Source of the DNA: Candidatus Hydrogenedentota bacterium
GTDB taxonomy: Bacteria; Spirochaetota; Leptospiria; Turneriellales; J094
Length of the DNA stretch: 5,260 bases
Assembly (NCBI GenBank): GCA_003695005.1
Contig: RFJE01000153.1
Coordinates: forward strand, 1 to 5,260
Direction: 5' to 3'
Positions 5,098 through 5,260 of the stretch are shown here, piece after piece. The position numbers and the translations under genes are program-made. Numbering within the stretch: position 1 is the first letter of the stretch; every line of letters starts with the position of its first letter. A model generated the notes under the pieces. That model saw nothing but the letters and a program-made list of their open reading frames with translations, did no database searches and was not told the origin of the DNA.

Positions 5098-5260
5098 TTA
5101 AAACTGAAAATAATATGAGTAACCCAATAAAAGTTGGTCATTGGCAAAGCCAATCTCCCTTTCTCCTACACTTGAATTTTTTAAAGCACCGGATATTCCA
5201 CTTGTATGTACCCATTCAAAAGTAAAAACAGCAGAATCTCCCACAGCAATTTCTGTACCC
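5098..5260 (-). CDS. C-terminal part of a third outer-membrane barrel protein, cut by the window edge
   Basis: Only the last 53 residues are inside the window, running from GTEIAVGDSAVF to the stop TAA at 5098-5100. The open frame continues off the right edge. The fragment shows alternating strand patterns (SAVFTFEWVHT and NDQLLLGYSYYFQF) separated by a polar loop, and it ends in Phe after Tyr-Tyr-Phe-Gln. A terminal aromatic strand of this kind is the classic C-terminal signal recognised by the BAM machinery in outer-membrane proteins. Its stop lies two bases before the start of the next barrel gene, so it belongs to the same transcript. It could be another paralogue of the two barrels that follow, or an unrelated barrel; the missing N-terminal part is needed to decide. 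Confidence 0.7.
   Translation of the reverse strand, partial: GTEIAVGDSAVFTFEWVHTSGISGALKNSSVGEREIGFANDQLLLGYSYYFQF

Noticed and set aside
1..5260. Insertion sequence, CRISPR array, tRNA or phage-related genes
   Set aside because: I saw no transposase-like frames, no regularly spaced repeats, no tRNA-like cloverleaf and no integrase features on either strand. The window is filled by ordinary coding sequence.

Overview
The window appears to come from a diderm bacterium of roughly 40% GC. Two genes encode lipoproteins with clear lipoboxes, and a compact run of outer-membrane beta-barrel genes lies at the right. The barrels resemble the leptospiral porin OmpL1 in general pattern (an aromatic-rich 'RY..FF...YT' strand pair, then a '(I/V)P.(T/S).G' strand). 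A Leptospira-related spirochaete is therefore my best guess. It rests on remembered family patterns, not on a database search.

Layout, left to right. Positions 1-43 may hold the last codons of a rightward gene, running into a hairpin plus T-run (37-70). A leftward gene (100-561) encodes a small lipoprotein of the cytochrome P460 / cytochrome c'-beta type with a C-terminal CxxCH haem site. The intergenic region at 562-707 is divergent. It carries a leftward promoter with a 15-bp palindrome at its predicted start site, a second short palindrome, and a good rightward extended -10 promoter. A rightward gene (708-3422) encodes a 904-residue lipoprotein: two Ig/FN3-like domains, two copies of a PPC-like beta-sandwich domain, and a C-terminal GH18 (chitinase-type) domain. 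Only 22 bp beyond its stop, and facing it, ends a leftward cluster of three outer-membrane barrel genes: 3445-4281, 4283-5095, and one entering from the right edge with its stop at 5098-5100. They are separated by only 1 and 2 bp, so they are almost certainly co-transcribed.

Inferred biology: the large lipoprotein probably acts on chitin or another GlcNAc-containing glycan outside the inner membrane, possibly at the cell surface. The barrel cluster could supply pores or surface proteins, but the two units converge, and nothing in the sequence proves they work together. The P460-type lipoprotein is probably a separate periplasmic haem protein linked to NO or hydroxylamine chemistry or stress.

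I see no mobile element, CRISPR array, tRNA, rRNA or clearly new multi-gene system. The points most worth a second look are the predicted leaderless start of the GH18 gene, the altered GH18 motifs, the palindrome at the P460 promoter start site, and the tandem barrel paralogues. No gene-free stretch exceeds 150 bp.
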